The notes under the pieces were generated by a model. The model worked only from the letters and a program-made list of their open reading frames with translations. It was not told the DNA's origin and did no database searches. A stretch of DNA of 64,000 bases, from positions 124,001 to 188,000 of the forward strand of contig OZ287705.1 of assembly GCA_965649825.1 (NCBI GenBank), given 5' to 3'. Position numbers and translations under genes: made by a program. Below, piece by piece: positions 20,636-32,225 of this stretch. This DNA is from Penicillus capitatus (Eukaryota; Chlorophyta). Within the stretch, counting starts at the first letter, position 1; every line of letters begins with the position of its first letter.

Positions 20636-20953
20636 GATGCGAAACGCCTCAAAAACGAGCGGGTTCTGGAAGAGGAAACGCCGCGATGTCGTCACGCAAT
20701 CTACGTAAAGGTGCTGACGCGATCGATGCAGGCTTCACATCTCGTACGCGTGTTTTACATTGTACGAATGTACAGTCCACACCTCTCATGTGGGTTTGAA
20801 GTAAAGATCGTCATCCTCGCGATTTCTGTCGCTAGGAATGCGAACCGCAAAAAATTATGATCGACGGAGAAAGTGGCTAGGAGGAGGACTAATTCAATAA
20901 AGAAGATACAAAGTCCTTTATGGTGACGATCATCGTCATCTGATCGACAGACG
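20636..20953. other. Promoter side of the reticulon gene
   Basis: No gene recognised. The region lies between the 3' end of the AP2/ERF gene and the reticulon ATG. Confidence 0.3.
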
Positions 20954-21601
20954 TCAAGCGCGAGAGGCATCGCGCAGCATGAGCAAAGCCAAAGCGGATT
21001 CAAAGAGATCCACGTCTTCGAAGATCTGAAGCAGCAGCTTCCGATCGCGGAGAGATCCGAGAAACGTCGCAGGACGACGTGTTGTGCCGCAGGTCGTCGT
21101 TCTGGACGACACGGAGCTTCGGTCTTTTGTCGCCGTCTTCTCTCGCGGACAGCGACGATTCTTTCGCGCCCCTTTATCTTCGCGTTCTTTCATCTCCAAT
21201 CGCGCCTTCTTATTCCGGCGTCTAGTCCCAGTTACCCCCGCGAGACGTGACCCAACTGATCTCGCCGCCTCTCGTCTGCGCGGCGAAGTGGTAGATGGCG
21301 AAGGGTCTGCACGACAGGACACGCCTGTCACTCCTCAGAGTCACGAGAGATGATGTGACGTGCTTTGCTTGAAATTGCAGACAGCTCTGCCGCCACGAAT
21401 CTTGCGTGCGGCGGCGTCGTAAGCCATTGCCGCTTCTTCTGCTGTATCGAATGTCCCAAGCCAGACGCGTTGTCTCTGACTCGGATCTCGAATCTCCGCT
21501 GCGAATTTCCCCCACGGACGGTGCCGGACGCCACGATAACGGACAGCGCCATTCACCACGTGCACCCCTGGACCTCGACTGTCAACGGCACCTGTCACCA
21601 T
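20954..21601 (-). CDS. AP2/ERF-domain transcription factor
   Basis: Proposed exons are 21601-21360, 21306-21252 and 21205-20954, with 53-nt and 46-nt GT-AG introns, giving 182 residues. Residues 21-78 are a single AP2/ERF DNA-binding domain of land-plant style: [19 protein letters not shown] with the [16 protein letters not shown] helix. The first Trp, the Arg residues and the WLG motif used for DNA contact are kept. Such proteins bind GC-rich promoter elements in plants. The rest is basic ([12 protein letters not shown]...) and ends in a Leu-rich helix. The AP2 exon is secure; the two downstream exons are chosen because phases agree and the last frame looks coding. Confidence 0.72.
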
Positions 21602-23800
21602 CGCTCACTCTGATCGGCACCTCACGTGAGAGTGGAAGTCGGTTTCGTTTCCCCGCCTTCATGAACATGATCTTTACACCACTTCTCGCTCGAGTCTACA
21701 TTACACGTCCCATCAGAAGAGCAGTCTTAGACGTCCTGGTGCGTGCCAGAATGTGTTTTGTTCGAATGGGAATCCGCAAGAGCGGCGTCTTCGCGCTGAT
21801 GCTTCGAAGAAGAATCCACCCCGGGAAGTGATCGCCTCGGAGTCACAGCTAAACACGAGTGCGCGAAATCTTCGAACCAAGATGGAGGAGCGTTCAGAGG
21901 CCCTGTCTCCTTTTCGAGTTTGAGCTGGACGAGACGCGGAGAGGGAAAACTGTTCGCGTCTTTCTGCGACAGCCGTATGCGTGGCATACGGCGCCCGGCC
22001 CTCGCTTTAGAGGCTCCTTCGCCTTCGATCTTCATCTCGCCGACCTGTCACAGCAAAACAACGTTCGCAGGACGCTCGTCGCAGACAGACAAAAAAATCA
22101 AAGAATCGCCAAAAGAGATCGTGGAGGGCTTTGGAGTACTGCCTCAAACGGAAGGTCGTGCATCAGAGAAGGGATGTTGTTCGAAGGGCCGGTCTGAGCG
22201 ACGCGTCAACCGTCGCCACCCTCAACGGCCCAATGGCGGCTCGCCCGCCGCCGGGAGGGACGTGTGGGCACGTTCTGCCTTCTCGATGAGGTTGTCCGAC
22301 GGGACGCGCTTCTCTGAGAGGCATTCCCGCTCGATTAACTTGTCGACCAACGCAGACCGCCATAGCCCGCATCGCAGTTCCGCGCGGAGAGACGCTGTGG
22401 ACGCGAGGAAAACGGCCGGACTTACGGCAACGCGTGTGCAGAGTCTTGGGCGTCGTCGGGGTTTTCTTCGGTCAAAGGCACTCACAGAATCCAACCGCCG
22501 CCGCCGAGGAGCACCGTCGTCTCTCTTCGAACAATGCGTACGCGGCAAAGAACAGAACGTCGGATGGAGGATGTTTTAGTTCTCCGGACCGAGCCGAAGA
22601 ACAAATCAGCTACGAACAAAGTACTTCTGCAACGAAGTCCAATCCGCGCCACGTAGACTGAACTCAGAATTCTATCAACTTTAATGACGCGAAGGGACAC
22701 TGCCTTTTTACGACGTGGTTGGCGTACGTCGACAGCGTCCGCGGATCGCGAAATTCGACCTTCTAGGGCACGACACTGACACGCTGTCAGTCACCTGCAC
22801 CTTCAGGACGCCCGCGCCTGTGAGCCGCGCCCCGACAAAACACGTACCTCTCCTTCAGATTTTGACAGCCATGCTTTCAGTGGAGGCAGGACTGATCGGG
22901 TTCGGTAAGAAATGAGAGAAGCCCTGAGTGAAAAGGGACAGCAAGGCGGAGAAGGTAAAGGTGAACCGCATAGACGGGAGATCACGTTGTCGTCATTGCT
23001 GGTAGAGAGATGGGCAAGACAGGACGACATCACCCGAGTATTTCACCATTTCCTGCCAGCTTCTGCTTCAGAGGCTTGCAAAAACTGGGTCTGTTGAAAA
23101 GCTGAAAAGGTTTGGTAGGAAGGAAAAAACATGAACAAAGGTCAGGTTTCCAGTGATGTATGAATAAAGGCGATCGAAATGTGATGTGACAGCTGGCGGT
23201 TCAAAGCGCCAGAGAACGAGGAGGAGGAGAACATGACCTGCCGAGCAGAATCGTCGCCGCACTCTTCCGACGTCATGCATTGCTCCAGAGAGCAGCAAGT
23301 CTAGGGCCGCGTTACAGAAACAGTACGTGCTCTCTGCGTCAGCGCTTTGAGAGATGACTGACGGTGTGGCGTAGAGTGATTGACGGTAAGCGAGGGAGGG
23401 AGGTGTCGGTGAAGACTGGATGGATGGAGAGGTACTGTCTGTCGAATTGAAGACGTCAGCCACGTCTGGATGTGAAGGACGATCGACGATGTTAAAGTCG
23501 TCTGCGCCGCTCTTCGATCGACGTCGACATTGTCGTCAGGATGACGCGAACATTCAAGGTCCGCGTCTAGGCGATCAGCAAACCGGAAAAAGTCTTTCGC
23601 CGTTCGAAATATGGTCGAGATCATCCCTTCAACAACAGAATCTGCCAATCTTGCGGCGAACGGCAGAGGCGGGCCAACATCTGTCTTTTGTAGCATATAC
23701 AGGAGTTTTGCGTGCTGACAGTTTACTGGGGACATATGATCGCTCCGCTAAATGCAAGCAGTGTCTTTGAACAGGTGTCAGCGATGGCAGGTTTGTGGCT
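21602..23800. other. No secure gene; scattered open frames
   Basis: A 219-codon plus-strand frame (21920-22579) and an opposite minus-strand frame are both Arg/Ser-rich without motif. On the minus strand, 23301-23735 has a helical, coding-like stretch (ADSVVEGMISTIFRTAKDFFRF) followed in another frame by 23068-23463, which may be exons of a small gene. I could not find splice sites that join them convincingly. Confidence 0.35.
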
Positions 23801-24262
23801 TGGTACCTTCCGAGCAGTTAGTTTCCTGTGGACTTAGCAGGCGCAGGCCGAAAGGCAATCATCGATTGCTGCGGAGACAACCGATTGTGCTCCTGGTGGT
23901 ATCATGTCACAAGAATCCCACCTTTAAGTGCACTAACTGGAATTTTGTACTTTGTAACTGTTTTGAATGTCGATCCTTGTTTCGATGTATTCCCACCAAT
24001 CATCCGAAACCGGTCCTACGGCAATTTCTCGTAAAGCCTCGTCAAATGCGTCACCATTTATCTCGCCTCAATTACGTCGAGCAACGCATGCGATTGTTGA
24101 GCGAGCAAGCAGAATCGTTCTAAGAGTTGATGTTTAACATCTCCGATGCTAGTTAGTTGGTTTGTTGCTCTCTATAAACTTGATTTGTTCTTTCTCTAAC
24201 GATTGCCGATTCCTGTCAGCCCCACCCGTTGCTAAAATCTTGTTTCATGACAGCGGTAAATC

Positions 24263-25600
24263 TCAAAAGACTTTCCGGCTAAAGGACAAGTCGTATGCAA
24301 GACAGCGGCGACGTCGAGTATTCATTCCGTTTTCGATACACGCTTTGCAGAAGGTGAAGGTATGCGAACACTTCTGCAGTACCAGGGATTTTCGTCGCGA
24401 GCAGCAGATGGTGTTGGTCACTGTGTTGCGCAGACTCTTCGTTTCTTGTACTTGATGCACATTCGAATCTGTCAGCGTCCCCGATAGCAGTTTGCGCTTC
24501 AAGTCTCCAAATGCCTGTCACAGGCGATCGCGGATGAGGAAGACAGCTGATCCGACAGAGAAGAAGCAATACATTCACGTCGGCTTCCATCTGCTGCACC
24601 TGACGCGTTCGTCCAGGCAACTCTCGATTTCGCAACTCGGCTTCTTTAACTAGATGCTGCGACCCATTGTTCTCCTCTTTCGTATTCTCGTTGTACTGAT
24701 GCGCAGCATCCAACTTCGCTCAGAGCTTTCGCATCTCATCCTTCGTCTGAATGCGCCGCCCGTCAATCCGATACGAGAGATTCCGCTGCACTTGCTTTAG
24801 TTAGCTCTCGCTTCGTTTCTTCGAGTCCACCTGCTTAATCCGATCGGATCTTTAGCAGCCGCTGCGCGTGCATCTCGCTGCATCTTGTGAGGAACTCCAC
24901 ATTCTCCGCGAATGACTTTCTTACTCCCAGGCGCGTCGAAGTCTGGAACAACACTCCATCTCGTACAGCTATCTAACTCGCTTCCCTTCACCTTCGCGTT
25001 CTTTCGTTTTAGATCCCCGATCATGTTGTCGTTCCGTCGCAGTTCCTTTCATGAGCTCTTCATTTTGAGCCTGGGACTTCGCGTAAGCTTGAGCTGTTTG
25101 CTACAGTCGCACATCTGTCACATCACCAGTCACCATGTGAACATCCTGCTCACACCGAATACTCCTTGAAGGTAGCCATTGAGTTGCTTCTGCTCTTCTA
25201 GTTCTCCTTCGCGGTTGTTGCTCGTGCGCTTCATCTCCTCCATCTCCACGTTCAGCTGGTTCGGCCGCTCCCTTAACTTTCATTCCTTCGCAAACTGTCC
25301 ACTTCCTTCAGGTGTCTGCTGTCTTCGCACGTGATCTCCACTTCCTCCATGTTCATCTTCAGGGAGGAATTCGCACGCTCGGTGTTGCGGTCGCAGGCGA
25401 TGGATTCTGCTTCCTCGCGGCCTGGCTTCCATCGCCTCGATTCTCAGCTCCATCTGTGCGAGTTTTGCCTTCTGAGCCCCGACCGTCTTTGACAGTTTCT
25501 TGTCAGGAATCTTTAGCACTTTTACCCGTTGCTTGGCACCTTCACCTATCATCAATAGAAACCCAGAAACGTTAGTAAGAAAATCGAACAAATGATTAGC
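24263..25600 (-). pseudogene. BRE1-like coiled-coil/RING gene, degenerate (copy 2)
   Basis: The most C-terminal frame (24502-24263) reads as a RING of the BRE1/RNF20 type: LVLQKCSHTF, then FCKACIENGMNTRRRRC, then LSFSRKVF. Upstream, minus-strand frames carry charged coiled-coil pieces (for example KLRERPNQLNVEMEEMKR). BRE1 is the E3 ligase that ubiquitylates histone H2B. Here the RING is defective: the first Cys pair is CC instead of CxxC, the last Cys is Tyr (RRRCLAYD), and TF is duplicated between the His and the next Cys. The coiled coil needs several frame changes. Copy 3 shares these defects, so decay or divergence predates the duplication. It could still be transcribed as the divergent partner of the PPR gene. 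Confidence 0.45.
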
Positions 25601-25653
25601 AGCAGATTGCGTCTGTACGTCACATCTGACGGAGGACGTAGGAAAGGCCCACG

Positions 25654-27339
25654 ATGCGCCGCTCTGTGCGAAACTACGCCAGCGTCGGGCGTTGGTTCTT
25701 TCGTTCGCGTTTCTTCGCCGTTGTTCCGACGCTCCCAGACACTGACGGCGTTCCCCCGGCCAGATCTGCCGTTTCACCGATCGGTTCTTTTTACCCTGCT
25801 TCCCGCAGATACCCATCCCCCATGCCGAAGCGCGTTGATGTCAAAACGGCGCTCTGCTGGACAGGCGCGACGCAACGCCGTGGGTTTCATGACGCCCTAG
25901 AGGAGCATCAAGAGGTGGACGATGATTTCATGCGGAAGAAATACCGTCCACTGAAACACACAGGCGATTACATTCGTGCGATGCAACGTTTGATACGCGA
26001 CCGCTCTTACTCTCGCATCCTGGATCTCTTCGAAAAAATGAAGTCTGGTGGTGTCCCGATGGCCTTGACAGTTTATGTGTCCGTCATGAAAGCTTATTCG
26101 CGAATGAGCAATGTAGACATGGTGAAACAGGTTTTTGACGAAGCTTTGACGTCAGGGTTGAAGCTAGAAGAGTTTCTGTTCAATACCCTCATCTACGCCT
26201 ACACAAACACTGGCGATGTTCACGCTGCATTCGAGATTTTAGACCAGATGCAGAAGGACTATAAGATTCCGCCCGATCACGCGACATACCGTGCGCTGAT
26301 CAATGTCTGCAACAAAGGGAAAGATGTGGATCGTGCGAAAGAGACATTTGATGAAATGGTCCAGAAATTTGGAGGAAATGCTCGTGACTTCAACGCTATG
26401 TTGGAGGTCTATGCCGAAAACGCCGACAGTGACACCGGCGAAGCGTACCTGGAGGAATGCAAGAAGTTAATGGCATCGACGAAATCGAAGGAGATGAGTC
26501 ACAAAGCGTTCGTCTATGCGCCGCTGATTAAACTGTCTGGCAAACTGGGACGGTTGGATGAAGCCCTGGGTTACCTCAAGGAATCTGTCAGCAGTGATGT
26601 GGAACCCACTCTAGAATCGTTTGATTTCGTCTTTCGATCGCTGACGGATTTGGAGTTGACAGAAGAGGAGCTTGAGACCCACCTTGTCTACTGTCTCGAT
26701 CGTATGATGGAGCTCAAGATGAAACCGACTTTTGTCACGTTCAGAACCATCGCACAAATCTACGAGAAAAAAGGAGATGTGGGCAAGGCATTGGGATTTC
26801 TGGCGAAGCTGCCAGGAAAGCACATACGTGACGCTGGCAGTAACGGAGAGATCTTTGCTGCGCAGTTAGAGATTGTTCAGCGTCTGTGGGAGAATGGCAC
26901 CTATTCTCAGGATGAAGCTCTGACGAAGCTATCCGAGGTGGTGAAAACGATGAAGACGTTGCAGGTCTCATTGTCGTTCCACGGCTACAGGACATGGTTT
27001 ATTATGTGCCTCAAGGCATCCGACGTGGAGCGTGCACTTGAGTGCTGGAATGATTTTACTGGACAGGGTCGCTGGACATCTTCTGGGATGGCGCAGTCCA
27101 TGCTTCGACTCTTATTGGATCATGATCGCTTGGACGATGCCGTGCAAGTGATGAAAATTGCTGTGCAAAAGGAAAAGGAGATTACGAACAAAGAAGCCTT
27201 GTACGAAACTGTATTGACTTACTGTGTTGAGAAAAGTGACATGGAGAATGCGAAGATGGTTTACGATTACATGAAGGAAGAGAAGGTGGAAGCGAATGAA
27301 GCGATTCAAAAACACTTGAGTGCTTTGCAGTTGATGTGA
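25654..27339 (+). CDS. P-class pentatricopeptide repeat protein (copy 2)
   Basis: A 561-residue intronless frame from an ATG at the same relative position as in copies 1 and 3. The Arg-rich N-terminus (RRSVRNYASVGRWFFRSR) looks like a mitochondrial or plastid presequence. About 13 helical repeats follow, including VYVSVMKAYSRMSNVDMVKQ and FNTLIYAYTNTGDVHAAFE. Copies 2 and 3 share long identical stretches in the middle repeats but differ in the first 110 and last 250 residues. Copies 1 and 2 are closest over the C-terminal half. The pattern suggests gene conversion or differential selection between repeats. No editing (DYW) domain. Confidence 0.92.
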   Translation: MRRSVRNYASVGRWFFRSRFFAVVPTLPDTDGVPPARSAVSPIGSFYPASRRYPSPMPKRVDVKTALCWTGATQRRGFHDALEEHQEVDDDFMRKKYRPLKHTGDYIRAMQRLIRDRSYSRILDLFEKMKSGGVPMALTVYVSVMKAYSRMSNVDMVKQVFDEALTSGLKLEEFLFNTLIYAYTNTGDVHAAFEILDQMQKDYKIPPDHATYRALINVCNKGKDVDRAKETFDEMVQKFGGNARDFNAMLEVYAENADSDTGEAYLEECKKLMASTKSKEMSHKAFVYAPLIKLSGKLGRLDEALGYLKESVSSDVEPTLESFDFVFRSLTDLELTEEELETHLVYCLDRMMELKMKPTFVTFRTIAQIYEKKGDVGKALGFLAKLPGKHIRDAGSNGEIFAAQLEIVQRLWENGTYSQDEALTKLSEVVKTMKTLQVSLSFHGYRTWFIMCLKASDVERALECWNDFTGQGRWTSSGMAQSMLRLLLDHDRLDDAVQVMKIAVQKEKEITNKEALYETVLTYCVEKSDMENAKMVYDYMKEEKVEANEAIQKHLSALQLM

Positions 27340-27921
27340 GCTGTTCTATTTTGGCCGATGTTTGGAAAGAGTGACATTTTAATGCAGAAGAACGTTGGGG
27401 TATGTTACAAACATCTGTTACAGTATCGCGTAGACGATAGACAGGTGATACATATGTAGGCAGGCACTTAACTGTCCAGAAGAGGACTAAGGCCATTCGA
27501 AAGAAAATATCAATTCTTAAGAGATTCTCCAGTTGTTTTCAAAGATGGATAGATGTGCGTTACAGCCAGCATCCGGAAACGATCACAGCCATGACTCGGC
27601 GACTTCCTTAAGGCTCTGCAGCGAGATGAACCGAACGCAGGGCGAACAGTGAAAGATCGAGACGACATAACGATCGGCAGTTGTGCGACGATTCACGTAA
27701 GGCAGTGAACGCACGATCGACAGATCAGATGTCAGAACCAACCCGATTGTTCGCCAGAGAATTAAACCGTCCGTAACGTACGGACGTAGAAAAGGACGAC
27801 AACGAAGAGCGAACGATAAGAACAACTATTGTCGTGTTTTGTCGCCATACACTTTGTGACTCGCGAAGATCCATCCGTGAACAAAACAAAACGCATTTCA
27901 TACCCGCGACGTACGCGAAGC

Positions 27922-29184
27922 ATGAATCCGGAGAGACTGAGCGTTCCACAGGACAATGAGGTACCCCGTCCAAAAAAATCGTCAAAGTCATTGCGGAGGA
28001 CAGGAATACGAAAACGCTGCGGTAAACACCGCGCACTGCGAATACAAGGAGACGACCGAGACGGAGTTTTCTACGTGGCGATTGCCGGAAGAGGGTTCCG
28101 TCGTCGCTGGCCGGTACGAAAAGCTCTACTCACCATCTGCATGCCGTTCACTATATACGTGTCGGAGCAGATTCCTTGTCGAATCTTTGGATAGCAGATG
28201 CATGCAGAGTGGGTTGATGGGAAGAGATCTCACAACGAGACATTCCGTCTGTCTCAGATTTTATTCGGCAACATCTAAAAAATTAGAGAACGTCAACAGA
28301 ATGTACGATATCTTGAAAGACAGCAACGCCGTCTGCAAGTGAGAAAACCCTAATGACGTACGATCCCAGACGATTTTCCGTCTTCCTGCAGACGCATAGA
28401 GAGAATTCCAGGAGGAGAGGGGACCCCTGAGTGCCTTGTCTTCGAGGCAGGGACTTACTCACTGGCTCAGAGACTGGAAGGAGGGAGTCATATGTCCACT
28501 ATCGAACGTCGGGCGACAGCGCATGGAGTGAGCGATTGTCGTTTCTCAGGGATTCTCATCGTCATCTGCATCTCAGATTCTCGAAGCACTGCGAGACCTC
28601 CACGGACAGAACGTTGTGCACGGAAACCTGCACCCGTCCTGCATTGTCTGGTCATCCATCGATTTCTGCTGGAAGTTCCTGGATCTCGACTTGTCTGCCG
28701 AAGCTGGCGATTCGATCCTTCTACAATGGAGAGGTGTCACGCGTTATGTGGCTCCCGAGTTTCAGCAAGCACTCGATCAGAATCAAGACTCTGTGAAAGC
28801 AGACGTCTCTATGGACATGTGGTCATTCGGTCTGATCGCCTTCGAGATCTTCACTGGTACTCTTTATCTTATTTCATCTTTCTCTTCATTCTTTATGGTC
28901 TGTGAATGACAGGAACACCACCACCGAACTCCGTACTCGTGAAGGCCGACTTCTCTCAAGAGCACTGTAGACTAATACATCATCTCCATAATCACGCTTC
29001 AGCAAAGATAGGATTTCGTCAACTAGGTGATCTTGTTCATGATGACGCACTGGCGGAATCCGTTAGAGGCAACTGTATTTTGGTCCTAGATTTCCTGGAG
29101 CTGGCTAAAATTCTAGACTCCCTTTGTGGCGACGACTTGAACAGAATACCTGCAGAAGTGCGATTATGTGTTCTTACAACCTAA
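27922..29184 (+). CDS. Predicted pseudokinase, upstream member of a tandem pair
   Basis: Six exons: 27922-27960, 28004-28113, 28171-28338, 28392-28527, 28577-28856 and 28913-29184, giving 334 residues. Introns are 43-57 nt. Kinase landmarks: N-lobe start VVAGR, ATP-Lys position occupied by Arg (CLRFYS), HRD replaced by VHGNLHPSCIVW, DFG by LDLDLS, intact APE-like VAPEFQQA and DMWSFGLIAFEIF. The glycine loop is absent, so catalysis is unlikely. Exons 1-5 are about 98% identical to the gene at 30346. Identity stops about 16 bases into intron 5, and exon 6 is only distantly similar and ends early. The C-terminal domain of the family is not recognisable, although possible coding pieces continue to 29806. 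Confidence 0.72.
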
Positions 29185-30345
29185 CCGTCTCACCGTAATG
29201 CATCCAGTACTTACTTGATCTGGGAATTTTGCATGGCAGCCAATCACGTCAGGAACGAAACGCCGTAAGGGGTCTCGTCTCTTGACCAGTATCCATCTAC
29301 TGACTCTGTGTTCTCTGTTCAGAACAAAACGCTTAAAGAACGGACTCTATCGTTCTATCCAGGAGGTCATCCATTTGCCGAATCTCCCAATGATTGCTTG
29401 AAAGAGGCTACAACTCAGCAATGCCCTTGTACCGTCTGGGCTTTGCTACCCCAGGCGGCTAGGGATTGGTTTCGGGCAATTGTGCGCATGCCTTCTGCAC
29501 TGGCGAGGGCTATTCGCAAAACAGCATCTGTGTTTTATCATCGCCTTGCACGAACATCTAAGAAGGGTTAGCGATAAATTCGTTGAGACGACGACATCTG
29601 AATGTGTCAATGCGTCTTTTAGCTTGAAGAGGAGAGTGGGAAGCTGCCGTCCGTCATCTACAGTCACCATCCGTTTAATCGGCGCAAAAGGCCACACACT
29701 GTTTCGCAAAGACCGTTGCAGAAAAAGAGAGATTAACAAAAATATTGTACAATTCAAAGTAGACATGCACCTTTCACCAACGCGCCCGATTTCTGCGCGA
29801 CACTGACGAATCGGCCATTCCTATGCAGAACAGAGGGAGACTTTGTCAGCTGCAAGAGTTTCGAGTGTAGACAATGACGAGACACTCCAGCTGTCCAGTT
29901 TCCATCAGCACAATATTACATGTCTCTTATGCCAATAACTATCATATGACGTAATCGTACGGTAAACATCTTAAGAACATTAGGCATGCAAGACAGAGGA
30001 GACGATCACAGCCATGACTCGGCGACTTCCTTAAGCCTCTGCAGCGAGATAAACCGAACGCAGGGCGAACAGTGAAAGATCGAGACGACATGACGATCGG
30101 CAGTTGTGCGACGATTCACCTAAGGCAGTGAACGCACGATCGACAGATCAGATACCGAACCAACGCGATTGTTCGCCAGAGATTTAAACCGTCCGTCTAA
30201 CTACGGACGTAGAAAAGGACGACAACGAAGAGCGAACGATAAGAACAACTATTGTCGTGTTTTGTCGCCATACACTTTGTGACTCGCGAACATCCATCTG
30301 TGAACAAAAACAAAACGCATTTCATACCCACGACGTACGTGAAGC
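29185..30345. other. Spacer between tandem pseudokinase genes
   Basis: From about 30000 the sequence repeats the upstream region of the first gene (27580-27920). Between 29308 and 29806 there are short plus-strand frames (one Lys/Arg-rich, 109 codons) that could be decayed 3' exons of the upstream gene. Confidence 0.4.
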
Positions 30346-32225
30346 ATGAATTCGGAGAGATTGAGCGTTCCTCAGAACAACGAGGTACTTTTTTCGTCTA
30401 CGAGGTTAACTAAAGTGAAAAGAAAATCAGGAATACGAAAACGATGTGGTAAACACTGCGCACTGCGAAGACAAGGAGACGACCGAGACGGAGTTTTCTA
30501 CGTGGCAGCTGCCGGAAGAGGGTTCCGTCGTCGCCGGCCGGTACGAAAAGCTCTACTCACCATCTGCACGCCGTTCACTGTATACGTGTCGGAGCAGATT
30601 CCTTGTCGAATCTTTGGATAGCAGATGCACACAGAGTGGGTTGATGGGAAGAGATCTCACAACGAGACATTCCGTCTGCCTCAGATTTTATTCGGCAACA
30701 TCTAGAAAATTAGAGAACGTCAACAGAATGTACGATATCTTGAAAGACAGCAACGCCGTCTGCAAGTGAGAAACCCCTAATGACGTATGATCCCAGACGA
30801 TTTCCTGTTTTCTGCAGACGCATAGAGAGGATTCCAGGAGGAGAGGATGCTCCTGAGTGCCTTGTCTTCGAGGCAGGGACTTACTCACTGGCTCAGAGAC
30901 TAGAAGGAGGGAGTCCTATGTCCACTATCGAACGTCGGGCGACAGCGCATGGGGTAAGCGATTGTCGTTTCTCAGGGATTCTCATCGTCATCTGCATCTC
31001 AGATTCTCGAAGCACTGCGAGACCTCCACGGACAGAACGTGGTGCACGGAAACCTGCACCCGTCCTACATTGTCTGGTCATGCATCGATTTCTGCTGGAA
31101 GTTCCTGGATCTCGACTTGTCTGCCGAAGCTGGCGATTCGATCCTTCTACAATGGAGAGGTGTCACGCGTTATGTGGCTCCCGAGTTTCAGCAAGCACTC
31201 GATCAGAATCAAGACTCTGTGAAAGCAGACGTCTCTATGGACATGTGGTCGTTCGGTCTGATCGCCTTTGAGATCTTCACTGGTACTCTTTATCTTCTGT
31301 TTTTATTTTGCTCTTTAGCATTTTTTGACAGGAACATCTGTACTGGACTCCGCACGTGTGAAGACCTACGTATTTCAAGAGCGCAACAGACTGAGACATC
31401 ATCTCCAGAGAAATGATACGCCTGGTGCCAGTTTTTCTGGAGATCCGTCAAGCCTTGATGCACAGCGTCTTCTCGAGTTCGAATTTGTCGCCGGCCTGAT
31501 AGCCGATAACGACAGGCCATCAGCACTTCAGGCGTGCAAATCAGATGTCTTCCGAGCCGTTTCAGATCGCGATTCCGCCGCGCGACCAACAGACAATGCA
31601 AGACCTCTTCATTCTCATCTTCTCTTTCTACGTGATCGATCGTGTATAGGAACACCGTGAACAGGAGTCGCCGTCATTTAGTTTTCAGAACCTTTCCGAT
31701 TGCCTTGTTCGCCTCAGAGCCGCAAATCATCTGAGTTTATCTGTCGTCGTCCAGCGCTTTCTACAGGAAGTCGATTCCGACACGCCGTTTTACCAGTATC
31801 CATCCGTCAAGACGAAGCAATTCATGGACGATTACTTACCGGAGCACCCAGTCTACGTTCTCCCCACTGGCGAGCGCTTCCGGCTGCGGATCAGCATCAC
31901 GCTAAGCCACCATCCCCTCGAAGAAGTTGTCTCGGTCCAGCTACAGCCGCCGGATTGCGAGGAGAAGCCTCTGCAAATCTCGCAGCACATGGAAGGAGAC
32001 AGACTCGAAGTGCTGGCTTTGGTGGATCCAGCCAGCTTTCCGTCTGTCAGGCTCAATACCAAGTGTCCAATCTTTGGCCTCGTGGATACGAAATACGTTC
32101 CACTGATTGTTCACATCAAGCTACGGTTAGGAGATAACTTTCCTGGTGATCTCGACGCCTATGCATCCATCTACCTGCAACTGAAACGCCCTCCCGGAAG
32201 ATTCAGCATCTTCAGGGCACTGTAA
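30346..32225 (+). CDS. Predicted pseudokinase with C-terminal domain, downstream tandem member
   Basis: Seven exons: 30346-30384, 30431-30540, 30598-30765, 30818-30953, 31003-31282, 31332-31641 and 31682-32225, giving 528 residues with consistent phases and 40-57-nt introns. The N-lobe lacks a glycine loop and has Arg at the ATP-Lys position (CLRFYS). The catalytic loop reads VHGNLHPSYIVW and the DFG position LDLDLS. VAPEFQQA and DMWSFGLIAFEIF are kept, as scaffold elements usually are in pseudokinases. Exon 7 carries the family's C-terminal domain, starting at DDYLPEHPVYVL and running through beta-like strands to VPLIVHIKLRL. No signal peptide or membrane segment. The last intron (40 nt) is chosen only by phase. 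Function unknown; a scaffold or regulatory role is inference. Confidence 0.78.

Larger units (their letters stand above)
23800..28340 (+). repeat. Segmental duplication, block copy 2
   Basis: Holds the BRE1-like pseudogene (minus), a PPR gene (plus) and the first pseudokinase exons (plus). It matches about 47260-51300 with long near-identical stretches, including 24260-24520 against 47710-47970 and 25010-25310 against 48490-48780. Left similarity starts near the GTTTCCTGTGGACT stretch. Confidence 0.85.

Noticed and set aside
21920-22579. 219-codon plus-strand frame
   Set aside because: Arg/Ser-rich, no motif, no homologous copy in the window, and the opposite strand is equally open.
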